Of a stretch of 64,000 nucleotides of DNA, positions 33,289-43,095 are shown piece after piece. Origin of the DNA: Nemophila menziesii (taxonomy: Eukaryota > Streptophyta > Magnoliopsida > Boraginales > Hydrophyllaceae); contig JARWIR010000002.1 of the NCBI GenBank assembly GCA_029959085.1, positions 36,791,733 through 36,855,732 on the forward strand, given 5' to 3'. Position 1 is the first letter of the stretch, and each line of letters opens with the position of its first letter. The translations under genes and the position numbers were made by a program. The notes beneath the pieces are model-generated. The model saw only the letters and a list, made by a program, of their open reading frames with translations. It did not search any database and was not told the DNA's origin.

Positions 33289-34569
33289 CTAAGGAGCTTC
33301 GAGGAGGTACATGACCTCTCCGGGATGTGGGTCTTTTGCACGATCGGTATCTTCACCTCCATGATATATCTTTAAGCGATGACCATTCACAATGAATGTA
33401 CGGTTTTCAAGTGGATGTTCTATCTCTATAGCTCCATGAGGTGTAACTTTGGTTACAATGTAAGGACCCGACCACTTCGATCTTAATTTCCCCGGATAAT
33501 TACTGAACTTTGAATTATATTTTAACACTCTTTGCCCCACTACAAAGTTCTTTTCTCGAATTCGATTATCATGCCATCTCTTGGTATTTTCATTATAAAG
33601 CTTAGCATTTTCATAAGCATGTAATCGAAATTCATCAAGCTCATTAAGTTTCATCATTCGATTCTGACCAGCTAGCGTAGGGTCTAAATTTAACTTTGCA
33701 ATAGCCCAATATGTACCCATTTCAAGCTCAAGAGGTAAGTGACAAGCCTTACCATATACCATTCGATACGGAGAAGCACCTACGGGAGTTTTGAAAGCAG
33801 TCTGATATGCCCATAGTGCATCGTCTAATTTCATAGACCAAGCTTTTCTAGTAGGACCAACGGTTTTCTCTAAGATAGATTTTACCTCACGATTTGATAC
33901 TTCGGCTTGACCATTGGCTTGTGGATGATAAGCAGTAGATACACGATGTCTCACTTCATATTTTTCTAGAACAGTCTTCAAATACTTATTAACGAAATGA
34001 GTACCTCCATCGCTAATAATTACCCTTGGAGTGCCATGTCTAGTGAAAATATGCGATTTCAAAAACTTAATCACCACTCGTGAATCATTAGTTGGTAAAG
34101 CCACAGCTTCTACCCACTTAGACACGTAATCAACAGCTAACAAGATGTAAAGGTTACCATTTGAAGGAACGAAAGGTCCCATAAAATCTATACCCCAAAC
34201 ATCGAATATTTCAACTTCTAACACATTGTTACGTGGCATCTCATCTCTTTTGGATATATTCCCGGTGAATTGGCATCTCTCACATCTTTTCGTATATTCA
34301 TGACAATCTCTTATGATAGAGGGCCAATAAAAACAAGATTGTAATACCTTAGCAGCAGTTCTATCTCCTTTGAAATGTCCACCATAAGGTGAATCATGAC
34401 ACCCCGCTATAATCGCCTCAATTTCTTCCTTGGCTACACATCTTCTTACCATTTGATGAGCACATACTTTGTAGAGGAAAGAATCCTCCCAAAAGAATTG
34501 TCTTGCGCGATGAGCTAATCTTTTTCTTTCTTGATAAGTTGAACCTTCAGGAAAGGAACCACTCACCAC
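33289..34569 (-). CDS. G1 integrase
   Basis: A 427-codon minus-strand frame. The HHCC zinc domain is intact (H58, H65, C96, C99). The catalytic core has D128 ([10 protein letters not shown]), D187 (ISDGGTHF) and E223 ([10 protein letters not shown]), the DDE triad with correct spacing. The C-terminus has the [12 protein letters not shown] domain seen in gypsy integrases, and no chromodomain. It is in the same frame as RT/RNase H and is separated from it only by one TAA at 34570-34572. Without that stop it would be one pol polyprotein. The domain itself looks undamaged. Confidence 0.9.
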   Translation of the reverse strand: MVSGSFPEGSTYQERKRLAHRARQFFWEDSFLYKVCAHQMVRRCVAKEEIEAIIAGCHDSPYGGHFKGDRTAAKVLQSCFYWPSIIRDCHEYTKRCERCQFTGNISKRDEMPRNNVLEVEIFDVWGIDFMGPFVPSNGNLYILLAVDYVSKWVEAVALPTNDSRVVIKFLKSHIFTRHGTPRVIISDGGTHFVNKYLKTVLEKYEVRHRVSTAYHPQANGQAEVSNREVKSILEKTVGPTRKAWSMKLDDALWAYQTAFKTPVGASPYRMVYGKACHLPLELEMGTYWAIAKLNLDPTLAGQNRMMKLNELDEFRLHAYENAKLYNENTKRWHDNRIREKNFVVGQRVLKYNSKFSNYPGKLRSKWSGPYIVTKVTPHGAIEIEHPLENRTFIVNGHRLKIYHGGEDTDRAKDPHPGEVMYLLEAP

Positions 34570-36099
34570 TTAGTTTGCAATACCCGCATACCAAGGAGCT
34601 TCATAATCACGAACAACGAATAAATTCTCATCAGGAAATTCTTCTCTAACTGCTTCAGTACCACTATTCAACTCTGAACCTTCTAACCTCGATAGATGAT
34701 CTGCAACCTGATTCTCACACCCTTTTCTATCCTTGATCTCTAAATCAAACTCTTGAAGTAATAAAACCCATCTAATTAATCTCGGTTTAGCATCCTTCTT
34801 CTCCATAAGATATCGAATCGCTGAATGGTCTGTATAAACAATAACTTTCGCTCCAAGAAGATAAGAGCGAAATTTGTCGAATGAATACACAACCGCTAGC
34901 AACTCTTTCTCTGTAACTGTGTAATTAATTTGAGCACCACTAAAAGTTTTACTAGCATAGTAAATCGAATGAAAAACTTTCTCTTTTCTTTGTCCTAATA
35001 CAGCTCCCATACATAAATCACTCGCATCACACATAACCTCAAACGGTAAATTCCAATCTGGAGGCACTACTATAGGAGCTGAAATAAGCTTTTCTTTGAT
35101 TGCTTTGAAGGCCGCTAAACAAGCTTCATCAAAAAGGAATTTGGAGTCCTTTTCAAGTAAGTTGCATAGCGGTTTAGCAATCTTAGAAAAGTCTTTGATA
35201 AATCGCCTATAAAAGCCAGCATGGCCAAGAAAACTTCTTACCCCTTTAACAGAAACAGGAGGGGGAAGAGTTTTAATTACCTCTATCTTCGCTCTATCGA
35301 CTTCCAATCCAACACTCGAAACTTTGTGACCCAGAACAATACCTTCACGAACCATGAAATGACACTTCTCCCAGTTTAAAACCAAATCTGTTTCTTTGCA
35401 TCTAATTAACACCTTCTCCAAATTATCTAAGAATTTATCAAAATCATCACCAAATACAGAAAAATCATCCATAAACACTTCTAGAAAGTTATCGATCATA
35501 TCCCAGAAGATAGCCATCATGCATCTTTGAAAGGTAGCAGGAGCATTACATAACCCGAATGGCATTCTGCGATATGCAAAAGTACCAAAGGGGCATGTAA
35601 ATGTTGTTTTATGTTGATCTTCTGGAGCCACGTAAATTTGATTATACCCAGAATAACCATCCAAGAAGCAATAGTACTCTCTTCCGGCTAATTTGTCTAA
35701 CATTTGATCTATGAAGGGTAAAGGAAAATGATCTTTTCTGGTGGCCTTGTTCAGCTTTATGTAATCCATGCAAACTCTCCATCTAACTACCGTTCTTGAA
35801 GGAATCGCTTCATTTTTATCATTAAGAACTGTTGTCATTCCTCCTTTCTTCGGTACACACTGAACCGGACTCACCCATTCACTACTCGAAATGGGATAAA
35901 TAATCCCCGCATCTAAAAGCTTGATCACCTCTTTCTTCACTACATCCTTCATAGCGGGCATTAATCTTCTTTGACCTTCAACTGAGCGTGCGTTAACATC
36001 TTCAAGTATGATTTTGTGTTGACAATAGGATGGACTAATGCCTTTGATGTCAGCAATTGTCCAACCTATTGCTTCTTTGTTGGCTCTCAACACACGCAA
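34570..36099 (-). CDS. G1 reverse transcriptase and RNase H
   Basis: A 509-residue minus-strand frame. RT motifs: [14 protein letters not shown] at 107-120, [11 protein letters not shown] at 145-155 (first Asp), [13 protein letters not shown] at 179-191, and the catalytic FMDD at 209-212. The gypsy RNase H follows ([32 protein letters not shown]-type segment). It makes element cDNA inside the virus-like particle. It ends at an in-frame TAA before integrase. The upstream protease frame overlaps its first 13 bases, which marks a frame change. All catalytic residues seen are intact. Confidence 0.9.
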   Translation of the reverse strand: MRVLRANKEAIGWTIADIKGISPSYCQHKIILEDVNARSVEGQRRLMPAMKDVVKKEVIKLLDAGIIYPISSSEWVSPVQCVPKKGGMTTVLNDKNEAIPSRTVVRWRVCMDYIKLNKATRKDHFPLPFIDQMLDKLAGREYYCFLDGYSGYNQIYVAPEDQHKTTFTCPFGTFAYRRMPFGLCNAPATFQRCMMAIFWDMIDNFLEVFMDDFSVFGDDFDKFLDNLEKVLIRCKETDLVLNWEKCHFMVREGIVLGHKVSSVGLEVDRAKIEVIKTLPPPVSVKGVRSFLGHAGFYRRFIKDFSKIAKPLCNLLEKDSKFLFDEACLAAFKAIKEKLISAPIVVPPDWNLPFEVMCDASDLCMGAVLGQRKEKVFHSIYYASKTFSGAQINYTVTEKELLAVVYSFDKFRSYLLGAKVIVYTDHSAIRYLMEKKDAKPRLIRWVLLLQEFDLEIKDRKGCENQVADHLSRLEGSELNSGTEAVREEFPDENLFVVRDYEAPWYAGIAN

Positions 36100-37442
36100 C
36101 AGTTTTTATCTTCTTGAGGACCTGTTAAATTAGCTGAAACAATAACATGTAGAGTTTCATTAGTACATAAATACGCATACCTCAAGTGTGATGGTAACGG
36201 TTTTTCTTCCAATTCCGGAGGAGATTCATTTGAAGGCTTCTTTTTAGGAATAACCTCCCCCGGTTCTCTCACAGGTTCATAGGCAAGACGCCTATACTTT
36301 GAATTTTCAGAATTTAGAGCTGCCACTGTTTCAGCAAGCTCCTCCATCATCTCAGGTGAATCTAATGTCAAAGAAGCCTGCAAGATATCATAAAAATTTA
36401 AACAATTAAATACCTCTTGCGATGCTTGCTCTACTACATCCATTCTGAAGCAATCTTCCTGAGAATCTGGGAATTTCATAGCTCGAAATACATTGAATTT
36501 CACTTCCTCATCTTGTATCCTCATCGTTAATTCGCCATTCTCTACATCAATCAATGTACGCCCTGTAGCTAGGAATGGTCTACCCAAAATAATGGGGACA
36601 TTTCTATCTGCATCGTACTCAAGTATTACGAAATCAACGGGAAATATAAGTGTACCTGCCTTAACGAGGACATCTTCAATTCGGCCTTCGGGATGTGCAA
36701 GAGACCTGTCCGCCATTTGCAAGACCATAGAAGTAGGTCTTGCGTTTCCGATTTTTAGCTTATCAAATATCGACTTGGGCATCAAATTTATGCTTGCTCC
36801 CAAGTCACATAGAGCTTTTCCTTTCCATTCTTCTCCAATCGATATCGGAATTGTAAAGCTCCCCGGATCAACTAACTTCGGAGGTAATTTACTCTGGCAA
36901 ATTGCGCTACACTCTTCAGGAAGACCAATCATCTCATTATCACAATAAGGCCTTTTGTTAGTGAGGGCCCTCTTCAAAAACTTCGTATACTTAGGAATAT
37001 CTCGAATAGCCTCTAGTAATGGAATATTAATACTTAGACCCTTCACTCTATTGAAGAATTTCTGAAAATCACCCAAATCACCCTTTTTCTGAACTCGAGA
37101 TGGAAACGGTGGTGGAGGGTGATTGGTCAAAATATCATCTTTCTTTTTCGGAACTTCTCTCGGTCTTTCTATTTCTTCAACCTCAATGTCTTTCTCATTC
37201 TCTTTCTCACCCACTTCATTTTCTTTTCTTGGAACTTCTTTCTCTTTCATAACGGGAAAAGGAGGTGGCGGAAGGTTCCTACCACTTCGTAATGTAACAG
37301 CTTTGCACTCTTCACGTTGTATTGGATTCTCTGTATCGCTAGGAAGTTGCCCTTGTGGATGTTGATTCAGTTGTTTATTAATTTGACTCAGCTGATTCTG
37401 GAACAACTTCATATTTGCTTCGGCTGCATTTTGACGTTCCAT
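36087..37442 (-). CDS. G1 Gag C-terminal part and aspartic protease
   Basis: A 451-residue minus-strand frame. The N-terminal third is a charged, proline-rich region with the conserved AVTLRSGR segment typical of this lineage. The protease follows, with active site [12 protein letters not shown] at about residues 213-224 (D-L-G in place of D-S/T-G, usual in Athila-type elements) and the flap/GRPFL segment ([11 protein letters not shown]). It would cleave Gag-Pol. Frame changes on both sides (near 37468 and near 36095) separate it from Gag and RT. Confidence 0.85.
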   Translation of the reverse strand: MERQNAAEANMKLFQNQLSQINKQLNQHPQGQLPSDTENPIQREECKAVTLRSGRNLPPPPFPVMKEKEVPRKENEVGEKENEKDIEVEEIERPREVPKKKDDILTNHPPPPFPSRVQKKGDLGDFQKFFNRVKGLSINIPLLEAIRDIPKYTKFLKRALTNKRPYCDNEMIGLPEECSAICQSKLPPKLVDPGSFTIPISIGEEWKGKALCDLGASINLMPKSIFDKLKIGNARPTSMVLQMADRSLAHPEGRIEDVLVKAGTLIFPVDFVILEYDADRNVPIILGRPFLATGRTLIDVENGELTMRIQDEEVKFNVFRAMKFPDSQEDCFRMDVVEQASQEVFNCLNFYDILQASLTLDSPEMMEELAETVAALNSENSKYRRLAYEPVREPGEVIPKKKPSNESPPELEEKPLPSHLRYAYLCTNETLHVIVSANLTGPQEDKNCCVC

Positions 37443-38918
37443 AGCTTGTGTCTGAAGCCAATTAAACTTTCAACTGTTTTCTGAAGGGTAACTACTCCTT
37501 CTTGTGGATGGGCAGGTAAGGCTTTTTGGTTTAAAGTTTCATCGTAAGTATTCTGAGGAGCTTGTCTTTGTACATAATTACCCTGATTCTGTCCTCCTTG
37601 ATAATTGTTGTGTGGTCTTGGATTATAGTTGTTACCTTGGGGACGCGGCTGATACGCATATGTAGGATTGGCTGCCCCATTAGGATTTGAGTATTGAAAC
37701 CCAAGATGGTTTCTGTTAGGCTGATATCCATTACCACATGAATTGAAGTTACCTCTATTGGACATAAACATCACGGACTCTTGGTTATTCGGACAACTTT
37801 CCTCATCATGATCATCTACCCTGCAAATCGAACACATATAAACCTCTTGTGCAGCTTGAACAGCTACCTTCTTACCCGAAAATCCTTCTTTTACAGCTAA
37901 AGTAAGCTGCTTCAATTGTTGCTCTATAGTATTCTGAATCTTATTCTCAAGCGTAGCAAATTTCTCTTTCATATCAATATTATTCACTCCCTTAACTAGT
38001 GTTCTTACTGAATTCCATCCCACTTCATTCTTGAATGTTCTTTCCAAAATGATTTTAGCATGAGCGGGCTGAACTTGAAGAAAACCTGCACCACATAACA
38101 AATCCAACTTTTCTCTTGAAGTCCCATCAAGGCCTCTGTAAAAGATTTTTAGCTGTTGTTGTTCTGAGAAGCCATGATTGGGGACTCTACGTAAACACAT
38201 CTGAAATCTTGTCCAACTCTTACCCAAAGTTTCATCATATTCTTGACGGAAATGTGTCAATCCTAATTCAGCATCTAACCTCATGTTACTTGGGTAATAT
38301 CTGTCAAAGAAAGCAGTCTCTAATTGGTCCCAGTTGGTTATCTTCGTAGGATCTTGAGTATCGTGCCATTCACTCGCTCCATCAATAACGAAAAATTTAA
38401 ACGCAGCGAAATACATTTGTTCTCTTGAAACTCCTTCTGTGATATAAGAATCACATATCTGTTTGAATTTCTATACCGCTCTAAGAGGATCTTCTCCTAC
38501 TCTACCACCAAAATTTCCAAAATTTTGGAATTGAGCTATCATGCCCGAATCTGGACGAAATCGAGGAACATTTATATCCGGAGCACCTACTCCCTATAGC
38601 AGGAGCACGGAATGGGACTTCTGGTGGACCATTAGTAAACCATGGATCTTGATTCATCACTATTTGGACTTGAGGATTAGGATTTAATGGTGGTATTGGA
38701 GGAACAAGTGGCGCTAAAGGTTGGCCATTTGCGCCTAATTGACCTGGTTGGTTATTTTGTTGATCTTGAAGGTTGATCTCCTCCATTCTGTTAACTAATT
38801 CTTCTACCTCTAAAGCTTCTCGTTCTCTTCTTCTCTTGTTAGCAAGTCTGATCAACGATTCTGGATTATTAAGGATCGGAGGTGTTGGCTCTAGATCCTT
38901 GAATAGCCTTCTTCGCAT
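37409..38918 (-). pseudogene. G1 Gag, one frame change and one stop
   Basis: The start is ATG at 38918 (MRRRLFKDLEP). Frame 38502-38918 is the N-terminal domain with a coiled-coil segment (REREALEVEELVNRMEEI). A shift near 38600 and an in-frame TAG near 38475 lead to the frame 37409-38416, with the Retrotrans_gag domain (GASEWHDTQDP, TAFFDRYYPSNMR, WTRFQMCLRRVPNHG). A CCxx knuckle-like CSICRVDDHDEESC follows, then an Asn/Gln/Tyr-rich low-complexity tail. Gag builds the particle. It begins about 110 bp inside the PBS. Confidence 0.85.
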
Positions 38919-39029
38919 ACACCAAACCTAAAAACCTGAGAAAGATAAACAAACAAAAAGCGTAAAACTGATAAAATAAAATAAATGCAACTATCACTAA
39001 AGGATAAACACCGTGGTCACACGCTACCG

Positions 39030-39047
39030 TCCCCGGCAGCGGCGCCA
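39030..39047 (-). other. G1 primer binding site (tRNA-Asp type)
   Basis: On the minus strand TGGCGCCGCTGCCGGGGA, six bases after the LTR end. It is the Asp-tRNA-type site that is characteristic of Athila and related gypsy elements. Confidence 0.85.
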
Positions 39048-39053
39048 AAAACT

Positions 39054-40145
39054 TGGTGGTCCTTTGTGTGTTCTAAAATAAATGCAAATAATAATCGAAC
39101 CACAACCGCAAGTGTACGGTTGTCCCAAGTAGTATAAGTGATAATACAGATTTGTTCCAAGGACGGAATGGTTGACTACAATGCCTATCTATTAATGATT
39201 GATTGCACTTATGAAAATAAATAAAGATAATATGTTTGTTTGGTTTTGTATTAATGCTAAGTAAATGAAAGACAATTATTAAAATGCAACTAAAAGCTAA
39301 GACGCAAGTAAAATGATGTAAAACACAATATGAGATGTAGCACTTGAGAACGCAAGGATCCTCCCAATCCTATTTCCTAACTTATGTTGTTTAAGGGCTA
39401 AATTGGTCAATTACAATGGTCGGGATTCTAAATTCCTTATACCCCCGTCAGGGTGGACTATAAGGCGACCCTAGAGTGTCACTAGTCCCGTCATGGTAAA
39501 TATGATCCACTTTTGGATGATTAAGTTTCATTACCTCATTGGCCTTAGGATTAGCTAAGTTCGTCATAATCAATAGCTTCTATCCTAGATTGAATAAATG
39601 GTTCTGTACCTAAACCATCCGTCAGGATGATCCAATCGCCACTAATTGGAATAGCCTAGATACTAACACCTGTTCCTAGTTCATGACGCTAAAAACAGTA
39701 AACATTCTCAATTTATCGAAAAGAGTAAAAGCCCTAATTTAGTTTAATTTAAAAGAAACCCAAATTCAACATTCGTTATTCAATATGATTGGGATTCACC
39801 CATTTTTTGTTCTCAAGCACTATGAAAAGTTTAGCTCATATTAAAAAGAAAAACTAAATTTAATGTAAAGGAATTCATAGTTGATTACAAACGTAAAGAT
39901 AAGAAAACCCTAATTTCCGGAATAGGAATGACTACGAACGGAGATATAGACCCTCTCCAGCTCTTGTAGCTTCTTCTTTCTTCCTTCTGTTGACTTCTCT
40001 CTGGTGTTTAATCTTGTGGAATGTGAATTGTATGAAAAATAGAAGTCCAGACCTCCTTTTATAAGTGCAAATTCGGACTTGGACCTAGGCTTTTAATTAA
40101 ATGAAATATAAAAGGCCCAAGTCCACTAACTTAGCCCAAGGCCCA
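39054..40145 (-). repeat. G1 5' LTR, truncated at its outer end
   Basis: It starts TGGTGGTCC at 39054 and follows the 3' LTR (27871) base for base with few changes. Near 40140, equivalent to about 28956 of the 3' LTR, it ends. The outer ~470 bp, including the start hairpin and most of U3, are missing. The next bases belong to the oppositely oriented G2 LTR. Confidence 0.85.
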
Positions 40146-40146
40146 A

Positions 40147-41135
40147 GTGTCAATACAATTCACATTCCACAAGATTAAACACCAGAGAGAAGCAACAGAA
40201 GGAAGAAAGAAGAAGCTACAAGAGCTGGAGTGGGTCTATAGCTCCGTTCGTAGTCATTCCAATTCCGGAAATTAGGTTCTTTCAATTTTAATTTTGTAAT
40301 CAAATATGAATTCTATTTCTTTTAATTTAGTTTTTGCATTTAATATGAGCTAAACTTTACATAGTGCTTGAGAACGCATAATGGGTTAATCCCAATTTGA
40401 TTTCGTTTTATACATTTGGATTTGGGATTATTATTATTTAAATCAAATTGGGTAAATTGTATTTTTCTTTAATTTGCACTTTAATTACTATTTTTGACCT
40501 GATCAATCAATGATAGGACTTAGTATCTAAGCTATTCCAATTAGTGGCGATTGGATCCCCTTGACGGGGGGTTTAGGTACCGAACTAGTTAATGAATGTA
40601 GGTTAGAAATTATTTGACTCTGACGAGCTTAATTAAACCTATGGCCTTTTGTGTAAATTGAATTTAAGCACTTGAGAGTGGACTATAATCACCCTGACGG
40701 GGTTTGTAGCATTTGAGAGTTGCTCCTTAGTCCACCCTGACGGGGGTAAGGAGATTATTGAATACCGACCAATACAAATTTACCGATTTGTCCCTTAAAC
40801 AATGTATGAAATGAATGATAGTTAGGAAAACCCTTGCGTCTCTCAAGTACTACATCTCATATTGCGTTTTCACTTATTTTACTTGCGTCTTAGCTTTTAC
40901 TTGCATTTTAATATTTGTCTTCCATCCATTAGTTCTAATAAAAAACCAAACAAACATTTTACCTTTATTTGTTTTCATAAGTGCATCAATCATTAAGAGG
41001 TAAGCATTGTGATCAACCATTCCGTCCTTGGAACGAATCTGTTTTATCAGATATACTACTTGGGACAACCGTACACTTGCGGTTGTGGTTCGATTATCTT
41101 TTGCATTTATTTTTAGAACACACAAAGGACCACCA
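40147..41135 (+). repeat. G2 5' LTR, truncated at its outer end
   Basis: Matches 45198-46187 of the G2 3' LTR and ends GGACCACCA at 41135. The first ~627 bp are missing. It is inverted relative to the adjoining G1 LTR, and much of its sequence is complementary to 39054-40050, making a large imperfect inverted repeat. Confidence 0.85.
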
Positions 41136-41141
41136 AGTTTT

Positions 41142-41159
41142 TGGCGCCGCTGCCGGGGA
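41142..41159 (+). other. G2 primer binding site (tRNA-Asp type)
   Basis: TGGCGCCGCTGCCGGGGA, identical to the G1 site and six bases after the LTR end. Confidence 0.85.
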
Positions 41160-41269
41160 TAAAATACCTCGACTACCACGAATATCCGCCACAAGAAGTT
41201 CACCAATCACCATCTCTACCACGAATCATTATTAAAGATGAAAAATCAGAATCACCTCGACTACCACAA

Positions 41270-41620
41270 ATGATCAATATGTGTTATACAAGCAAGGTGC
41301 CACACCGCGAGAGCAAAAAGGCAAGGAGGAGCACCTACCCACCACATTTTAAAGATGAATTTGAGATTGAACCAAGGAATAAAAATAAGCTTATACCGTT
41401 GAGAACGGTTATCTACTCCAATGTGGTGGAAAATGAGTTTCGTCGTGAAAGTAAGAAGGCGAAACGAAGTACTTACCCACCCCCTTTCAGAGATCGATTG
41501 AATAATATTATAAGGGGGAAGGTTCTTAAGCTTTTACATCAAGGAAGAGGCGAGTTTAAGCGGAGGAACACCGCAAGGGCCTCAATACCATCTTCATGGA
41601 AGGTAACACGTCGAACTTAA
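41270..41620 (+). CDS. G2 private small ORF (116 aa), unknown function
   Basis: The first ATG is at 41270; the frame is open from the PBS at 41141, but that upstream part has no ATG. The protein is very basic (many Arg and Lys). It contains a repeated motif: RESKKARRSTYPPHFKDEF and RESKKAKRSTYPPPFRDRL, about 50 residues apart. It ends SSWKVTRRT. I do not recognise a family and it does not resemble G1 Gag. It occupies the place of gag in an otherwise coding-poor element. The basic composition suggests RNA binding or a nuclear-localised role, which is inference only. Confidence 0.5.
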   Translation: MINMCYTSKVPHRESKKARRSTYPPHFKDEFEIEPRNKNKLIPLRTVIYSNVVENEFRRESKKAKRSTYPPPFRDRLNNIIRGKVLKLLHQGRGEFKRRNTARASIPSSWKVTRRT

Positions 41621-41845
41621 AGACGTAATAAATAAAAGTGCTTCTTGGGAGACAACCCAAGTTTTAAATTGCTTTCATGTCTTTTGAATTCGTAGTTTAA
41701 ATTAGTTTGATTTTCGTAATTTTAGTGTTTATTATTAAGAAATGAGGAAGGGTAGTTGTTTTTGATGATTTCAGGGATAAAAAGGTCATGAGTTTGGGGT
41801 CGAAAAGGCGAAAATAGGAGAAAAAATTGTGGTGTTCCAGGGGCC
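41621..41845 (+). other. G2 region homologous to G1 sequence after integrase
   Basis: The ATGAGGAAGGGTAGTTG and GGTCATGAGTTTGGGG stretches at 41741-41801 match, inverted, G1 33100-33165. Non-coding. It marks the point where G1 and G2 become alignable again after the replaced gag-pol. Confidence 0.65.
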
Positions 41846-42345
41846 AAACCGTGTCCCCGCATTTGCAAATGCGGGTACCCGGTTTCGAAAACTAAAAATT
41901 CTAATTTTCTGACCCAGCGTCTTGGGTCCCGCGTTTTGCTGTGTCACCACTGCGTTTTGCTGCGTTTTGGATTCGCGCCATCGACACAAACCGGGTCCCC
42001 GCATTTGCAAATGCGGGTACCCGGTTTCGGAGCTGTTCTTTTCCAAATTCTCTGACCCGGCGTCTTGGGAGGTTGCGTTTTGGCGCGTCTTGGCTCGCGC
42101 CATCGACGAGAATGCGGGTACCCGCATTTGCAAATGTGGGAACCCGGTTTCGAAGGGCAATTCTCTGACCCCGCGTTTTGGGTCCCGCGTTTTGGCTGCG
42201 TTTTTAGGTAAAAAAAAAGAAAAAAAAAATTTATTGCGTCCTTTATTGTTAGACGCCAAAAAAAAAAAAAAAAAATTCGCGTCGACACAGCGACGCGAAA
42301 CTGGGGCCCCGCATTTGCAAATGCGGGTACCCGGTTTCATCTGTG
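41846..42345 (+). repeat. G2 palindromic GC-rich tandem array
   Basis: Four copies of the palindrome CCCGCATTTGCAAATGCGGG or a close variant, at 41856-41875, 41998-42017, 42121-42140 and 42308-42327. Three are followed by TACCCGGTTTC and the third by the variant AACCCGGTTTC. Between them lie TCTGACCC(A/G)GCGT and GCGCCATCGACAC segments and, in the last interval, two poly-A tracts. It sits where G1 has its array but shares no motif with it. Frames across it on both strands reflect the repeats and are not genes. Confidence 0.85.
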
Positions 42346-42720
42346 ACAAGGTCGTTTTGAAGCTTTTTAGCCCTAGATTTTTACCTCTTTCTTCAAACTA
42401 GCCTCCAAAAACACTCCCAAAACCCAGAATCTTCCGAAAATTATCATCTACAACCACATAATCATCAAATCCTACCCTCTTCCACCACAATAACATACAA
42501 TCAAGTCATCTCCTATCCGACTCACCATGAAATTCCCACTTTTCTCCACTTGTTCTTCATCCAAGCTTCAAATAAAATCCAATTCCCTCTTCCCACACAT
42601 CAATTAGCCTTTACCCATCTCATATTCCACCATAATCTTCAAGTCTTAAGCCTCAAAACATCAAAGTTCTAAGCCTTAGCTTCTCACTATTTGAAGTTTT
42701 GAGTTTGGGGTGGAAAGAGA
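42346..42720 (+). other. G2 leader before the downstream ORF remnant
   Basis: Non-coding, pyrimidine-rich stretch rich in CTTC and CCA. It matches, inverted, G1 32260-32480 in part (GAAGTTTTGAGTTTGGGG near 42690-42710). Confidence 0.5.
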
Positions 42721-42723
42721 TGC

Positions 42724-43095
42724 CTATCAGAACCGTTTTCATGTGTGCTTATCGAAGGAATTCTCCAAGAAACAGAAACGCTTTTGGTGCTATTCAAGAA
42801 CAAGCTATTGAGATTCCTATTTCACAAGACTGAAGAGGTTCAAATTAAGGCTAATCCTAGGAAGAGAGGAGTGATTGAGGAACCTGAAAGTGAGGAAGAA
42901 AATGATCCGATGATGAGTTGGAATCGAAAATCGAGATGTTGGAAGAGAATCAGGATACGAGGTGCGCTATTTTGGGAAACGTTACAAACAAGTTGAACTT
43001 TACTTGTTCAAAGCACAACTTACGATGTCTAGACGCAAGATAAAGTTCAAGGACGCAACACCGAAAACCAGCCACACGCTGGTTCAGATACGTTT
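42724..43095 (+). pseudogene. G2 downstream ORF remnant with core deleted
   Basis: It starts ATGCCTATCAG (reading MPIRTVFMCAYRRNSPRNRN), matching the G1 ORF start MTNRTDSMCNYRRNIPRNRN. After a stop at about 42834 and frame changes it continues with an acidic stretch (EEPESEEEND). It then goes straight to the coiled coil (DELESKIEMLEENQ). The roughly 230-residue core of the Transposase_32-like domain present in G1 is absent. The final bases (GACGCAACACCGAAAACCAGCC) match the G1 ORF end. It is dead. Confidence 0.7.

Larger units (their letters stand above)
27871..40145 (-). mobile_element. G1: Athila-type Ty3/gypsy retrotransposon, nearly complete
   Basis: Minus-strand element with 3' LTR (27871-29429), PPT, a long 3' region, a Transposase_32/env-like ORF, a palindromic array, integrase, RT/RNase H, protease, gag, a tRNA-Asp PBS and a 5' LTR (39054 to about 40145). 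The integrase follows RT/RNase H with no chromodomain, and an extra ORF follows pol, which together with the PBS fits Athila. Pol is broken by only a few lesions. The two LTRs differ at 3 of their first 100 bases, so it is fairly young. The 5' LTR is truncated where it meets G2. Confidence 0.9.

Noticed and set aside
36493..36948. 151-codon plus-strand frame opposite G1 protease
   Set aside because: Antisense shadow of a well-supported protease frame.
40874..41235. Frames across the G2 5' LTR (and 45867-46224 in the 3' LTR)
   Set aside because: They lie in LTR sequence, recur in each LTR copy and have no recognisable protein.
41846..42345. CRISPR-like array (palindromic repeats with spacers) in G2
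   Set aside because: The spacing is irregular (142, 123 and 187 bp), the spacers are themselves related, it lies inside an LTR retrotransposon, and there are no cas genes. The plant context excludes it.
41786..42401. Open frames of 114-187 codons on both strands across the G2 array
   Set aside because: They translate the GC-rich repeats and poly-A tracts into repeated CKCG-type and poly-Phe peptides; no family and no conserved start.
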